Assembly: GCA_044228505.1 (NCBI GenBank)
Contig: JBGAUT010000025.1
Span: 1-64,000 of the forward strand
Origin: JAEUKA01 sp044228505
GTDB lineage: Bacteria; Myxococcota_A; Polyangia; Palsa-1104; JAEUJZ01
DNA length: 64,000 nucleotides
Direction of reading: 5' to 3'
Positions 8,921-17,055 of the stretch are shown in pieces. The notes under the pieces were generated by a model, which did not search any database, was not told the DNA's origin, and saw only the letters and a list, made by a program, of their open reading frames with translations. Every line of letters begins with the position of its first letter. Position 1 is the stretch's first letter. Made by a program: the position numbers and the translations under genes.

Positions 8921-10122
8921 ACTCGGCCCATTTTCCCCCGAGCGATGGCCACGAGTTGCTCCAGGTCGGACTCGCTGGGCTGCTTCGCGATGACGAAGTG
9001 GGCTTGTTGCGTGCCGCGAGTGATCTCGGTTGTGAGTTGACCGTGGTGGGTCTGGATGGCTGCCTGATCGTTGGAGACGAGCCTCCCAAGGTCGTTTTGT
9101 CCAGCATCACAAGTGGCGCTCCGCAGCTGGTCAAGTGCGAGGGCGGTGAGTACCTTGGGGCGGTCTATTTCCATGATGGCGATGAGCTGTGCCGGATCGT
9201 CTGTAAGCTGTCCGGCGGGGAGCCGGGACGGGCGCGCAGCCTGCAATCGGCGCACTACTTGATTCGTCTTTCTGAGACGCTGCTTCAGTCGGCGGTTCGT
9301 CGAGAGCTAGCCACCCGGCTTCATCATCTGCAGGTCGAAGAATCGCACTTGGAGCTTCAGCTCAAGAGCCAGCGTCTCGATCAAGCGGTGGCGCGGATGA
9401 AAGACTCCGAACGCATCAAGACCTCGTTTTTGGCGACAGTGTCGCACGAGCTTCGAACCCCACTGACCTCGGTGATTGGCTACACCGAGATGGTCATCGA
9501 GGGTCTAGCCGGTCCCATCAGCGACGAGCAGCGCGAGTATCTGGATACGATCTTGGCCAAGAGCGATCAGCTTCATCAGCTCATCTCGAAGCTACTCGAC
9601 GTGTCGCGGCTGGAAGGATCGAGCGTTGAACTGGTTCGAGCTAACGTGGAACTGCGTGGGCTGCTCCAGGATGTGATTCGTGCGATGGGGCCCCAGCTTC
9701 GCCGGAAGCGAACGCGGCTCCAGGTCGCCATGGCCGATGCGCTGCCGATGTTGCAGGCCGACCGCGAAAAGCTGCGGCAAGTGCTGCAAAACCTCATCGG
9801 CAATGCGATCAAGTTCACCCGAGACGAAGGCGAAGTCTTCGTGAGCGCCGAAAACATCGTCTGTGACAGCGGCGAGAGTCGCGTCCTGCTCACGGTCAGC
9901 GACAACGGCATCGGCATCCCGACCCACCTTCATGACAAGGTCTTTGATGCATTTTACCAAGTCGACAATTCGTCGACGAGGCAGCACGAGGGCTCGGGCC
10001 TAGGACTGCTGTTGGTGAGGCGCTACGTGAACGCGCACGGCGGCAAGATTTGGATCGAAGATCGTCCGCAAGGCGGCACGACCTTTCGCATCAGCTTGCC
10101 GGTCGCGGGCGACGTCCACTAG
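8917..10122 (+). CDS. Sensor histidine kinase, soluble
   Basis: This cytosolic HisKA/HATPase kinase has 401 residues. The N-terminal half (1-130) has no membrane segment and is not recognised; it could be a PAS/GAF-like sensor. A coiled coil (about 130-170) leads to the H-box VSHELRTPLTSVIGYTE with phospho-acceptor His177. The N-box NLIGNAIKFT (about 291-300), G1 DNGIGI (about 329-334) and G2 GSGLGLLLV (about 358-366) are all present, so it should be active. No response regulator is adjacent, so its partner is elsewhere. It starts in the stop codon of the GTPase gene (ATGA), which implies coupled expression and perhaps a shared signalling task. Its stop shares a CTAG palindrome with the convergent lyase gene. 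Confidence 0.92.
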   Translation: MNSAHFPPSDGHELLQVGLAGLLRDDEVGLLRAASDLGCELTVVGLDGCLIVGDEPPKVVLSSITSGAPQLVKCEGGEYLGAVYFHDGDELCRIVCKLSGGEPGRARSLQSAHYLIRLSETLLQSAVRRELATRLHHLQVEESHLELQLKSQRLDQAVARMKDSERIKTSFLATVSHELRTPLTSVIGYTEMVIEGLAGPISDEQREYLDTILAKSDQLHQLISKLLDVSRLEGSSVELVRANVELRGLLQDVIRAMGPQLRRKRTRLQVAMADALPMLQADREKLRQVLQNLIGNAIKFTRDEGEVFVSAENIVCDSGESRVLLTVSDNGIGIPTHLHDKVFDAFYQVDNSSTRQHEGSGLGLLLVRRYVNAHGGKIWIEDRPQGGTTFRISLPVAGDVH

Positions 10123-11513
10123 CGGTACAGCGCGTCGAAATTCGACAAGATGAAGTCCTCGACCATCGACGGGTCAGGAATGTGCATCAGCATCCCGTAC
10201 ATTGCGGCGGTGCCCTCGGAGGAGAGCTCGGGATGGGCTGTGACGTGGGCCACCGAGTCGGCCAGATCAGCCAGATACCGTTCGGCGATCGGGGCATGAG
10301 CCGGGGTGATCGTCAGGTGAATCGAGGTCGGAAACTGCTGGCGATCGATGTGCCAGCCGCGTTCTTCCATCTGGTCTGCGATGGCCATCAGATCGGGCCC
10401 CACCGAGCCAAAGGCAAAGACGCCACAGTCGGGTTTGCCCAGGATGACCAGCCCGGGAATCGCGGAGATGCCATCGAGAAGAATGCGGGTGGTCTTCATG
10501 ATCGTGCTCGCGATTCGCAGAAAGCCGGCTTCTCCGAGCGCGTTGAGACTGGCCCAGGCGGCTGCGATCGCTCCACCGGGTCGCGTGCCGAGCACGGTCG
10601 CCGAGCCAAACAGTCCTCCTGGCCAACCGGAGTAGACATAGAACTGGTGGCGGCGCAGCTCGGGCGTCCGATACAGCACCGTCGAAGCACCTTTGGCTGC
10701 AAATCCGTACTTGTGAAGGTCCGCCGACATCGAGGTCACGCCAGGTACCGCAAAATCGAACGGCGGCACCGGATAGCCAGCCTTGCGTACAAATGGAAGC
10801 GAGAAGCCACCGACACAGGCATCCACATGCAGTGGCAGTGCATGCGACTTGGCAAGCGCCGCCAACTCGGGGATGGGGTCCACCACTCCGTGAGGATAGG
10901 CTGGCGCTGAACCGACGAGAAACAGGGTCTGTGGGGTGATCGCTTGGGCCATTGCGGAAACATCGGCGCGGAAATCCGGTCCCGGTGGGATCAGCACCGG
11001 TTTGATGCCCAAGTAGTGCGCGGACTTGAGCAGCGCCGGGTGCGCGGTGGTCGGAAGCAGCATCTCGGGCGCTGTGATCTGCGGGCGCTCCTTGCGGGCC
11101 TGGTCGCGATAGGTCTTCGTCGCTAGGAACAAGCTCTCGGTGCCCCCCGAGGTCATCGAACCGACCACTTGATCATCGCCACCGAGGAGCCCCGCTACCA
11201 TCGAGATAACGTCGGTTTCCATACGACGCAGGCTCGGAAACGCCATCGGATTGAGCGCATTTTCGGCCAAAAACAGCGAATAGGCATCCCGTAACAGTTG
11301 CAAGTGCTCGTCGGTGTCATGATAGACGAGGCTGAACGTCCGGCCGTCATGCCAGCGAGCATCGCGGCTGCGCATGGCCCGCATCTCGGCCAGGACATCC
11401 TGGGGCGCTCGGCTCTGCGAGGGCAGCGTGGGACGCGTTGGAGTGGCAGTAGCAGTTGTCGGGGCAGATTCAGAGGAAGAGTTGGAAGTCGGGGACTGCT
11501 CGGATTGCGACAT
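10119..11513 (-). CDS. PLP-dependent lyase/decarboxylase, sphingosine-1-phosphate-lyase-like
   Basis: This is a fold-type-I PLP enzyme of the group II decarboxylase / sphingosine-1-phosphate lyase family, 464 residues. Seen motifs are SGGTES (122-127) for phosphate binding, HVDAC with Asp231 for the pyridine nitrogen, and SMSADLHKYGFAAKG with the Schiff-base Lys268 preceded by His267. The pattern DLHKYGF..KG is typical of S1P lyases. The first 35 residues are a Ser/Thr/Pro-rich linker and probably disordered; there is no clear membrane anchor. Myxobacteria make sphingolipids, so cleavage of a phosphorylated long-chain base is a reasonable role, but an amino acid decarboxylase cannot be excluded. 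Convergent with the histidine kinase. Confidence 0.8.
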   Translation of the reverse strand: MSQSEQSPTSNSSSESAPTTATATPTRPTLPSQSRAPQDVLAEMRAMRSRDARWHDGRTFSLVYHDTDEHLQLLRDAYSLFLAENALNPMAFPSLRRMETDVISMVAGLLGGDDQVVGSMTSGGTESLFLATKTYRDQARKERPQITAPEMLLPTTAHPALLKSAHYLGIKPVLIPPGPDFRADVSAMAQAITPQTLFLVGSAPAYPHGVVDPIPELAALAKSHALPLHVDACVGGFSLPFVRKAGYPVPPFDFAVPGVTSMSADLHKYGFAAKGASTVLYRTPELRRHQFYVYSGWPGGLFGSATVLGTRPGGAIAAAWASLNALGEAGFLRIASTIMKTTRILLDGISAIPGLVILGKPDCGVFAFGSVGPDLMAIADQMEERGWHIDRQQFPTSIHLTITPAHAPIAERYLADLADSVAHVTAHPELSSEGTAAMYGMLMHIPDPSMVEDFILSNFDALYR

Positions 11514-11619
11514 GGGCGCAGCGTAGCATGAGCCCGCGCTGGGACTTCCGTGTCGCTGTTACCGTCTGAAAGCGAAGACCGCCAGTGGAGGCACACGGTT
11601 TGGTATGATGTCCGGTTAA

Positions 11620-13932
11620 GTGACGATGGCTACCGAGTCGGTTGTTCTCGATAAGCGATTCCAGGTGGGCAGGGTGATGGGGCGTGGCCCATCTGGGGTG
11701 GTGCACTTGGCAACCGACCTGAGTCGGGGGGGCGAGTGCGTGGTCAAGCGGATTCACGCCAAGTTTGCCAACCGCAGCATCTTGGATCGTGTCCAGGCCG
11801 TCAGCCACTCTGCGTCTGACATGATGCATCCGGCGGTGCTCGGCGTGCTTTATACCGGTTACGAGCCGTCGGGGGCGCTGTATCTGGTATCGCCGCTGGT
11901 ACACGGTGAATCGCTGCGGGCGCTCCTGCAGCGAGGACCGCTGTCTCTGTCTGCGATGTTGTCGGTGCTCGAGCCGCTGTGTGCTGCGCTGCAAGCGGCG
12001 TCAGAGCGAGATCTGGCGCATGGCGCGCTGACCCCCTCCAATATTCTGTTGCCTGCGGATGGCGGGGTGCTGCTGTCTGATTTTGGAATGGCGCAACTGC
12101 GTGCCACGCCAGGGGTGAAATGGGATGGACCGCTCGGCTACACGGCACCGGAAACTCTCGAGACCGGAGCGCTTGCGGCAACCGTGCGTGCCGATGTGTT
12201 TGCGCTTGGGACGATCGTCTACGAGTGCTTGATCGGGCAGCCGATGTTCGATGCCAAGACGCTCGCAGCGTACTTGGCGATGGTCGGCACTCCACCCAAG
12301 ATGACAGTGCGTCATCCGTCGTATGCACACCTGGATGCCGTGCTAGAAATGGCAGCCGCTGCAGATCCCGAAGCACGTTTTGCGACGGTGCAAGCGCTGT
12401 GGCGGGCGCTCCGCTCGGCGCTGCTCGATCTGCCGGCGAGCTTGGCCAATAACCTTACTCGTGGTGTGTCTCCGTCGGCTCAGCGAGGCACAAGTCCATC
12501 GACGCCACCGCTGGCTGGGAAGCCGGATGCAGCGAACACTGTACCGCGCTCGACGGAGCGCTCGATTCCTCCGCCTCCGCCGCGCAAGAAAGCGCCGTCG
12601 AATCCGCAGTCGGCTCCTCGCAATGTTCAAGAGATGCCGATGCTGCTGATTGAGGAGGAGATCGAGACTGTGGCGGCACCAGGGGCACCGCAGCCGACTT
12701 CGAAGCTGCCCCAGCGTACGGCACCGGCTGGGCCAACCCTTAAGCTGCCGGAGCCTTTGCCACCACCGCCAGACCAAAACCGAGCCCCGGTGACGCAACC
12801 GGTGGCGGTTGCATCTGCGGTGAACGCACCGACCCCTCCAGCCGTGGTGGCTCCGGTGTCAGCGGCGCGGGCGGCGGCTGACACCACGCAGGGCACTCAT
12901 GCTCCGGTGGGTCGGCATCGTGCGGTGACAGCGGTTCCTCCGGTACGGGTTCCCGCAGCAGCGATTCCATCGGAGATTAGAGCGCCCAGTGCCCCGCGTT
13001 CCAATCGTCCTGATCCGCAGCAGATCCTGCCGACGGACCCTTCCTATCGATTGAAACCGCCGCCCCCTTCGCGCTGGGCTGCGCTGGCCCCCCTGATGTG
13101 GGCGACGATTGGTGGGGTTGTAGTCGGGGGATCCATGATCGCGGTGCAATACCTTTCGAGGGCGGGGATTGGGTCGGCAGGCTTGGGGCCGAAAGTGATT
13201 GCGGCTCGGACTGCAGATGTCGAAAGACTGCTCCGCCAGGCCGAGCTCGAGGCCTGGCAGCGCAATTATGGTAGCGCCTTGGCGTATTCCGAGCTGATTT
13301 TGAGAGCTCAGCCGGAACATGCACAGGCCAAGGTGATCTCCGAGCAAGCGAACGAGCAGTTGCGAGTCAGTGCGGTCTATGGTGCGTTTCTGCGGGCTGC
13401 GGATCGCGAACAGGCGGATTTGGCGGTGGCTCTCTATCGCGAGCTTCCTCCCGGTTCATCGTTCCGAGCCCAAGCGTGGGATCCCTTCATGAACGTCCGA
13501 AACTCCTTTGTGAGAAGGAGGCTGGCGGTTGCTACCGCCGCACTGTCCGCTGCCCAGTGTGAACAGATTCGAGAGCAGATCGAAAAACTGTACTTCATTT
13601 CGGACAACGCAACGGACTCTGCGCTACAGCAGGGACAGAGACTGCTCGGCAAGTGTAAGAGCGAGCATGTCGGCGATGCAGAGGTACCAAGCCCTGAGCC
13701 CGACGGCAAAGTGGCTCGATCAGAGGCACCCGCAAAGGCAGAAAAATCCGTGAAAGCGGAAAAGCGTGAGCTGGTGGCCAGCAATGAATCGAGCGACTCT
13801 GTGAAGCCGAAGAAGAGGAGATCGAGGGCAGAGAAGGGGACAAGTTCGGCTGAAAAGCCGGCTGAAAGCGCGGACAAGCCCAAGGAAGAGCCCAAAGAGG
13901 CGCTTCCCTCTGCACTTAGGAATCCGTTTTAA
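11620..13932 (+). CDS. Membrane Ser/Thr kinase homologue, predicted pseudokinase
   Basis: This 770-residue protein has an N-terminal kinase fold (about 10-275), a Pro/Ala-rich linker (about 285-485), one membrane segment (about 490-512, PLMWATIGGVVVGGSMIAV) and a C-terminal TPR-like helical region followed by a Lys/Glu-rich tail. The Gly loop GRGPSGVV, the ATP lysine in CVVKRI and the DFG of LSDFGMA are kept. The catalytic loop, however, reads HGALTPSN (134-141) where the family has HRDLKPxN: the catalytic Asp is Ala136 and the Lys is Thr138. ATP binding may persist but phosphotransfer is unlikely. The start is GTG 11620 or ATG 11626. A TATGAT box at 11604-11609 is close to the start. Confidence 0.85.
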   Translation: MTMATESVVLDKRFQVGRVMGRGPSGVVHLATDLSRGGECVVKRIHAKFANRSILDRVQAVSHSASDMMHPAVLGVLYTGYEPSGALYLVSPLVHGESLRALLQRGPLSLSAMLSVLEPLCAALQAASERDLAHGALTPSNILLPADGGVLLSDFGMAQLRATPGVKWDGPLGYTAPETLETGALAATVRADVFALGTIVYECLIGQPMFDAKTLAAYLAMVGTPPKMTVRHPSYAHLDAVLEMAAAADPEARFATVQALWRALRSALLDLPASLANNLTRGVSPSAQRGTSPSTPPLAGKPDAANTVPRSTERSIPPPPPRKKAPSNPQSAPRNVQEMPMLLIEEEIETVAAPGAPQPTSKLPQRTAPAGPTLKLPEPLPPPPDQNRAPVTQPVAVASAVNAPTPPAVVAPVSAARAAADTTQGTHAPVGRHRAVTAVPPVRVPAAAIPSEIRAPSAPRSNRPDPQQILPTDPSYRLKPPPPSRWAALAPLMWATIGGVVVGGSMIAVQYLSRAGIGSAGLGPKVIAARTADVERLLRQAELEAWQRNYGSALAYSELILRAQPEHAQAKVISEQANEQLRVSAVYGAFLRAADREQADLAVALYRELPPGSSFRAQAWDPFMNVRNSFVRRRLAVATAALSAAQCEQIREQIEKLYFISDNATDSALQQGQRLLGKCKSEHVGDAEVPSPEPDGKVARSEAPAKAEKSVKAEKRELVASNESSDSVKPKKRRSRAEKGTSSAEKPAESADKPKEEPKEALPSALRNPF

Positions 13933-13940
13933 GAATCGGG

Positions 13941-14390
13941 CTAGTTGTTCTCGGCTGCGAGTTGCTGCTCGGCGCGACGAATCTTATAGCCGCGTTTGGC
14001 GAGCCCGCCGCGGCGTCCGATGTCTGCCATGTAGTCTCGATTTTCGCTGATCGTAGCCCCGCCTTTTTTTCCGGCCATGCTGGCTTCTTCGGGATTGAAA
14101 CGATGAGCATTGCCATTCTTGTGTGCCGTCTTGCCACCAAGCCGGGCGATCTCTTTGCGGCGCTCCGCATCCAGGACTGCAAAGCCGCGCTGCAGAGGCT
14201 TCTTCGGAGCGGGCCGCGCAGCCGGAGTTACTTCGTTCGATGACAAATCTGCAGGAGACAGCTCTGCGGTGGTCTCATCTGCGGCGGTCTCATCTGCGGG
14301 AGCCAGCTCTGCAGGAGACAGAGCCGCAGGCTGGCGCGAAGAAACAGAGCGCGATGCAGGACGCGAATCGGTCGTGGTTTGCTCGTACAT
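13941..14390 (-). CDS. KGG-repeat general-stress-type protein
   Basis: This basic protein of 149 residues ends in KGG-type repeats (LGGKTAHKNG, MAGKKGGATIS, IGRRGGLAKRG), as in the YciG/con-10-like stress protein family. The family's usual two or three repeats are present. The first 75 residues are an acidic Ala/Pro/Glu-rich stretch with small internal duplications (ETAADET, SPAELAPAD, SPADLSS). The start at 14390 is chosen because AAGGAGGA lies seven bases upstream; an in-frame ATG at 14471 lacks this. The gene is divergent from the HTH-methyltransferase gene, and a 34-bp dyad lies 37 bases upstream of its start. Its role is probably stress protection or DNA association (inference). Confidence 0.75.
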   Translation of the reverse strand: MYEQTTTDSRPASRSVSSRQPAALSPAELAPADETAADETTAELSPADLSSNEVTPAARPAPKKPLQRGFAVLDAERRKEIARLGGKTAHKNGNAHRFNPEEASMAGKKGGATISENRDYMADIGRRGGLAKRGYKIRRAEQQLAAENN

Positions 14391-14427
14391 AGTGGGCTCC
14401 TCCTTGATCCTTTGGTTTTGCTTGCAA

Positions 14428-14461
14428 ACGGCAGACTCCGCACTAGTGCAAATACTGCCGT
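14428..14461. promoter_or_regulatory. 34-bp interrupted palindrome, probable operator
   Basis: A perfect two-fold symmetric element is seen: ACGGCAG-N5-GCACTAGTGC-N5-CTGCCGT. The 7-bp outer arms and the 10-bp central palindrome share one centre, so 24 of 34 positions are symmetric. It sits 38-71 bases before the KGG gene start and about 185 bases before the divergent HTH-methyltransferase gene. A dimeric or tetrameric regulator is the likely ligand; the neighbouring HTH fusion is one candidate (inference). Confidence 0.55.
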
Positions 14462-14646
14462 ATGTGGTCACAATAGCGACGGCGACAGTGATGTTTCAAG
14501 AGTCCTTACAGAGACTCATTAGGAGATCGCTACAGATTCCCAAAAAGACTCCTTTACTCATCAGGAATTGCGGTATGTGTTGGCTCATCGGAAACAAAAC
14601 ACAGCACAGTTCGCATGTGGTGATGACACCAAGACAGGACACCGAA

Positions 14647-16140
14647 ATGTTAGGGAATACGCCGGCATTTTTGGACAACAACGCCAACATGAATCCTTCA
14701 CGGGAAGAAGAATTTCCAGCGCTGATGGAGCCCAATCCGGTCGCAGATTCGACGGAAAGAGCCCGACGTGGACTGGTGGAAGCCGCCGCCGCACTAGAGG
14801 ATCTAATTGGTCTGTCAGGTGGGCAAAAGAAGCTACTGCGTAGTTCTCTAAAAGAGGTTCGCGGTATCTACCAATCGCTGGGTGGAGGCAGTCCGTCTCC
14901 GCAGCGCTACGCCCAACTGGCGAGGATGCTTCGCGATCGGCGCTTGGCGTTGGGAATGAGTCTGGAAGCGCTTGGCAAACGCATCGGTGTATCGGCCAGC
15001 ACTCTCAAGCAGATCGAACGGGGAGTCCGGCCTCCTAGTCGGAAAACACTCCTTCTGTTGCAGAAGGCGACCGAGTTGGAACTGAGCTTAGAAGGATTCC
15101 TGACCGAGCAGAGTGCGTTGTCATCAGGGACATCACTGAACTGCTATATCGCCCCCGGATACGAGCCGGTCAAGATGGTCATGGAGCTATCGGAGACGTT
15201 AAACGGTCCCGGTGGATACCTAGAACAAACCAGTGCGTACTTGGAACATCAGAGCGCACTTCAGTATCTACGGATGGCCAACGACCCGGTTTATGTCTCT
15301 GCGTTCCGCGGTCGTCCCTTGCTGGAGCGAGCGGCGGATGTGATTTATGAGCAATCCCGTGGCACTGGGATTGAGATGATTGCGCTGGGTTCAGGGGATG
15401 CCAGAGAGGAAGTCCGGCTGGCGCAGCACATTGTGGCGCGGATGGAGATTCCTGATCTACGACTCTATCTGCTGGACATCAGTCAGCCTCTGCTTAGCGA
15501 GGGTTTTAAGCATGCCGCAGATGTGTTCTGCAACCAACACGGCGTGTCTTACTTTGCGATGCAGGCGAACTTTCATCACATGGAACGTTACCCGCAATTG
15601 CATTACACGCCGGAGCGCTCTCACCGGCGACGCCTGGTTTCGATGTTGGGCGGTACGATCGGCAACCTGGATAACGAACTCAAGTTCTTCAAGTACAACC
15701 TTGTGGGCTGTCATTCCGGTGACTTGCTCCTGATGGACTTCCAGCTTGCCTATGCTCCGACGACGGACCCGGATGCGATTCGGCGCTGTGATCCGTTGTT
15801 GAGCGGAGCAAAGCCACAGGGTCATCGTTCACGTGAGGAGTGGTTGGGAAGCGCTATCTGGCGTCACTGCCGAGATGTGACAGATGTGACGTTTCACTAC
15901 GAGCTGCTGACCAACAGCGCAGTGCCGGGGAGTTATAGCGTCGAGATTGTTGCGACCGTGTTGGGGAGAGTCAGAGAGCCCAGGCGTTTTTCGCTCTTCC
16001 GTTTTCGTCGGTACGACGCCGTACAGCTAGCTACCTGTCTGTCTGGGCTGGGGTGGGAACAGGTTGCAGACTATCCTCGCTCGTATCCTCACGGTGGTGG
16101 CGACTGCACGGTGATCTTTCGGAAACGGAACAAGTCGTGA
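14647..16140 (+). CDS. XRE-HTH fused to EgtD-like histidine methyltransferase domain
   Basis: This is a two-part protein of 497 residues. Residues about 90-152 form an XRE/Cro-type helix-turn-helix (MLRDRRLALGMSLEALGKRI, then VSASTLKQIERGVRPPSRKT). Residues about 165-495 match the SAM-dependent methyltransferase family of EgtD (histidine N-alpha-methyltransferase): IALGSGDAREE for SAM binding, YLLDIS, and LGGTIGNLDNE corresponding to the EgtD GSTIGN motif. No ergothioneine synthase gene is adjacent, so the substrate is open. The frame runs far upstream, but ATG 14647 has GACAGGA before it and avoids the region overlapping the KGG gene; ATG 14689 is an alternative. The fusion could be a regulator that senses SAM or the substrate (inference). 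Confidence 0.8.
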   Translation: MLGNTPAFLDNNANMNPSREEEFPALMEPNPVADSTERARRGLVEAAAALEDLIGLSGGQKKLLRSSLKEVRGIYQSLGGGSPSPQRYAQLARMLRDRRLALGMSLEALGKRIGVSASTLKQIERGVRPPSRKTLLLLQKATELELSLEGFLTEQSALSSGTSLNCYIAPGYEPVKMVMELSETLNGPGGYLEQTSAYLEHQSALQYLRMANDPVYVSAFRGRPLLERAADVIYEQSRGTGIEMIALGSGDAREEVRLAQHIVARMEIPDLRLYLLDISQPLLSEGFKHAADVFCNQHGVSYFAMQANFHHMERYPQLHYTPERSHRRRLVSMLGGTIGNLDNELKFFKYNLVGCHSGDLLLMDFQLAYAPTTDPDAIRRCDPLLSGAKPQGHRSREEWLGSAIWRHCRDVTDVTFHYELLTNSAVPGSYSVEIVATVLGRVREPRRFSLFRFRRYDAVQLATCLSGLGWEQVADYPRSYPHGGGDCTVIFRKRNKS

Positions 16141-16155
16141 TTACGGTCGGTTGGG

Positions 16156-16974
16156 CTAGCGCTTCTTATAGACGAACTTATCGAAGGTGGAGAGCATGGT
16201 GCGGAACGTACCGGGGAGGGCGCGTTTGAGACGCCAGAACCAACGGGCATCGGCCATCGGCACGCAGTACAGTTCGTTACGTTCGACGGAGTGCAGCGCC
16301 GCCGTGACCACTTCCTCGACTGCGCGACCTTTGGCGACGAGTTTTTCGGCCAGGCGCTTGCTGCGTTCATCCGCAAACAGTCCACCGACGGCAATGTTGG
16401 TGCGGAAGAAGGACGGACAAAGGACCGTGACGCCGATCTCGGTGCCGGCTAACTCGGCGGATAGCGTTTCGCTCAGAGACACGACCCCGGCCTTCGCGAC
16501 GTTGTAGGGTCCCATTCGTCCTGCCGATAGCAGTCCTGCGGCAGATGCCACGTTGAGGATGGCACCCCGGCCTTGGCGACGCAGAATCGGCACAAATACG
16601 TGGCAACCATAGATGACGCCCCACAGGTCGATGTCGATCGTCTTGTGCCAGTCAGCTATTGGGATTTCGCCAGTGAGCCCACCGCAGCTAATCCCGGCGT
16701 TGTTGACGACCAGATCGATTGGACTGTCGCCAGCGGCGGTGGCCAGCGCTTCCACATCGGCGAGCAGCGAGACATCGCAGCGGAGAGTTGTCACCGACAA
16801 AGCACCAGCGCTACGAACCAGTGACGCAGTTTCCTCAAGACCGGTCAGGTTGATGTCGGACAGGATGAGGTGGCCGCCGCGCTTTGCCAACTCGATGGCC
16901 AAGCCACGACCGAAGCCGCTGCCAGCGCCAGTGATGATGCTACGAGAGGTGTTGCCAAGCTGCCGGGTGGACAT
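16156..16974 (-). CDS. Short-chain dehydrogenase/reductase
   Basis: This classical SDR of 272 residues has the NAD(P) motif TGAGSGFG (about 15-22), NNAG (about 91-94) and the catalytic Ser of NVASAAG with YxxxK in PYNVAKAG. Substrates are probably an alcohol or ketone, perhaps a fatty or aromatic acyl intermediate (inference). A C-terminal extension of about 40 residues is basic and aromatic. It is divergent from a TetR gene; the 21-bp inverted repeat in between lies 45 bases before the SDR start, which suggests direct control by that regulator. It converges with the HTH-methyltransferase gene. Confidence 0.88.
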   Translation of the reverse strand: MSTRQLGNTSRSIITGAGSGFGRGLAIELAKRGGHLILSDINLTGLEETASLVRSAGALSVTTLRCDVSLLADVEALATAAGDSPIDLVVNNAGISCGGLTGEIPIADWHKTIDIDLWGVIYGCHVFVPILRRQGRGAILNVASAAGLLSAGRMGPYNVAKAGVVSLSETLSAELAGTEIGVTVLCPSFFRTNIAVGGLFADERSKRLAEKLVAKGRAVEEVVTAALHSVERNELYCVPMADARWFWRLKRALPGTFRTMLSTFDKFVYKKR

Positions 16975-17018
16975 GGTTACTCCTGCGAATATCAGATGCG
17001 GGTTTCCAAGGTAGTTGC

Positions 17019-17039
17019 CTATTGAATCTTGGTCAATAG
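17019..17039. promoter_or_regulatory. Inverted repeat, probable TetR operator
   Basis: The sequence CTATTGA-N7-TCAATAG is a perfect 7-bp inverted repeat in the 81-bp gap between the SDR and TetR starts. Its size and position fit an operator for the adjacent TetR regulator controlling both genes. It also covers the TTG codon at 17029, which argues that the TetR protein starts at the ATG at 17056. Confidence 0.6.
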
Positions 17040-17055
17040 TCGCTATGCTCGCGGC

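Noticed and set aside
14110..14646. N-terminal extension of the HTH-methyltransferase frame
   Set aside because: It overlaps the KGG gene on the other strand and has no ribosome-binding site; conserved sequence begins after 14647.
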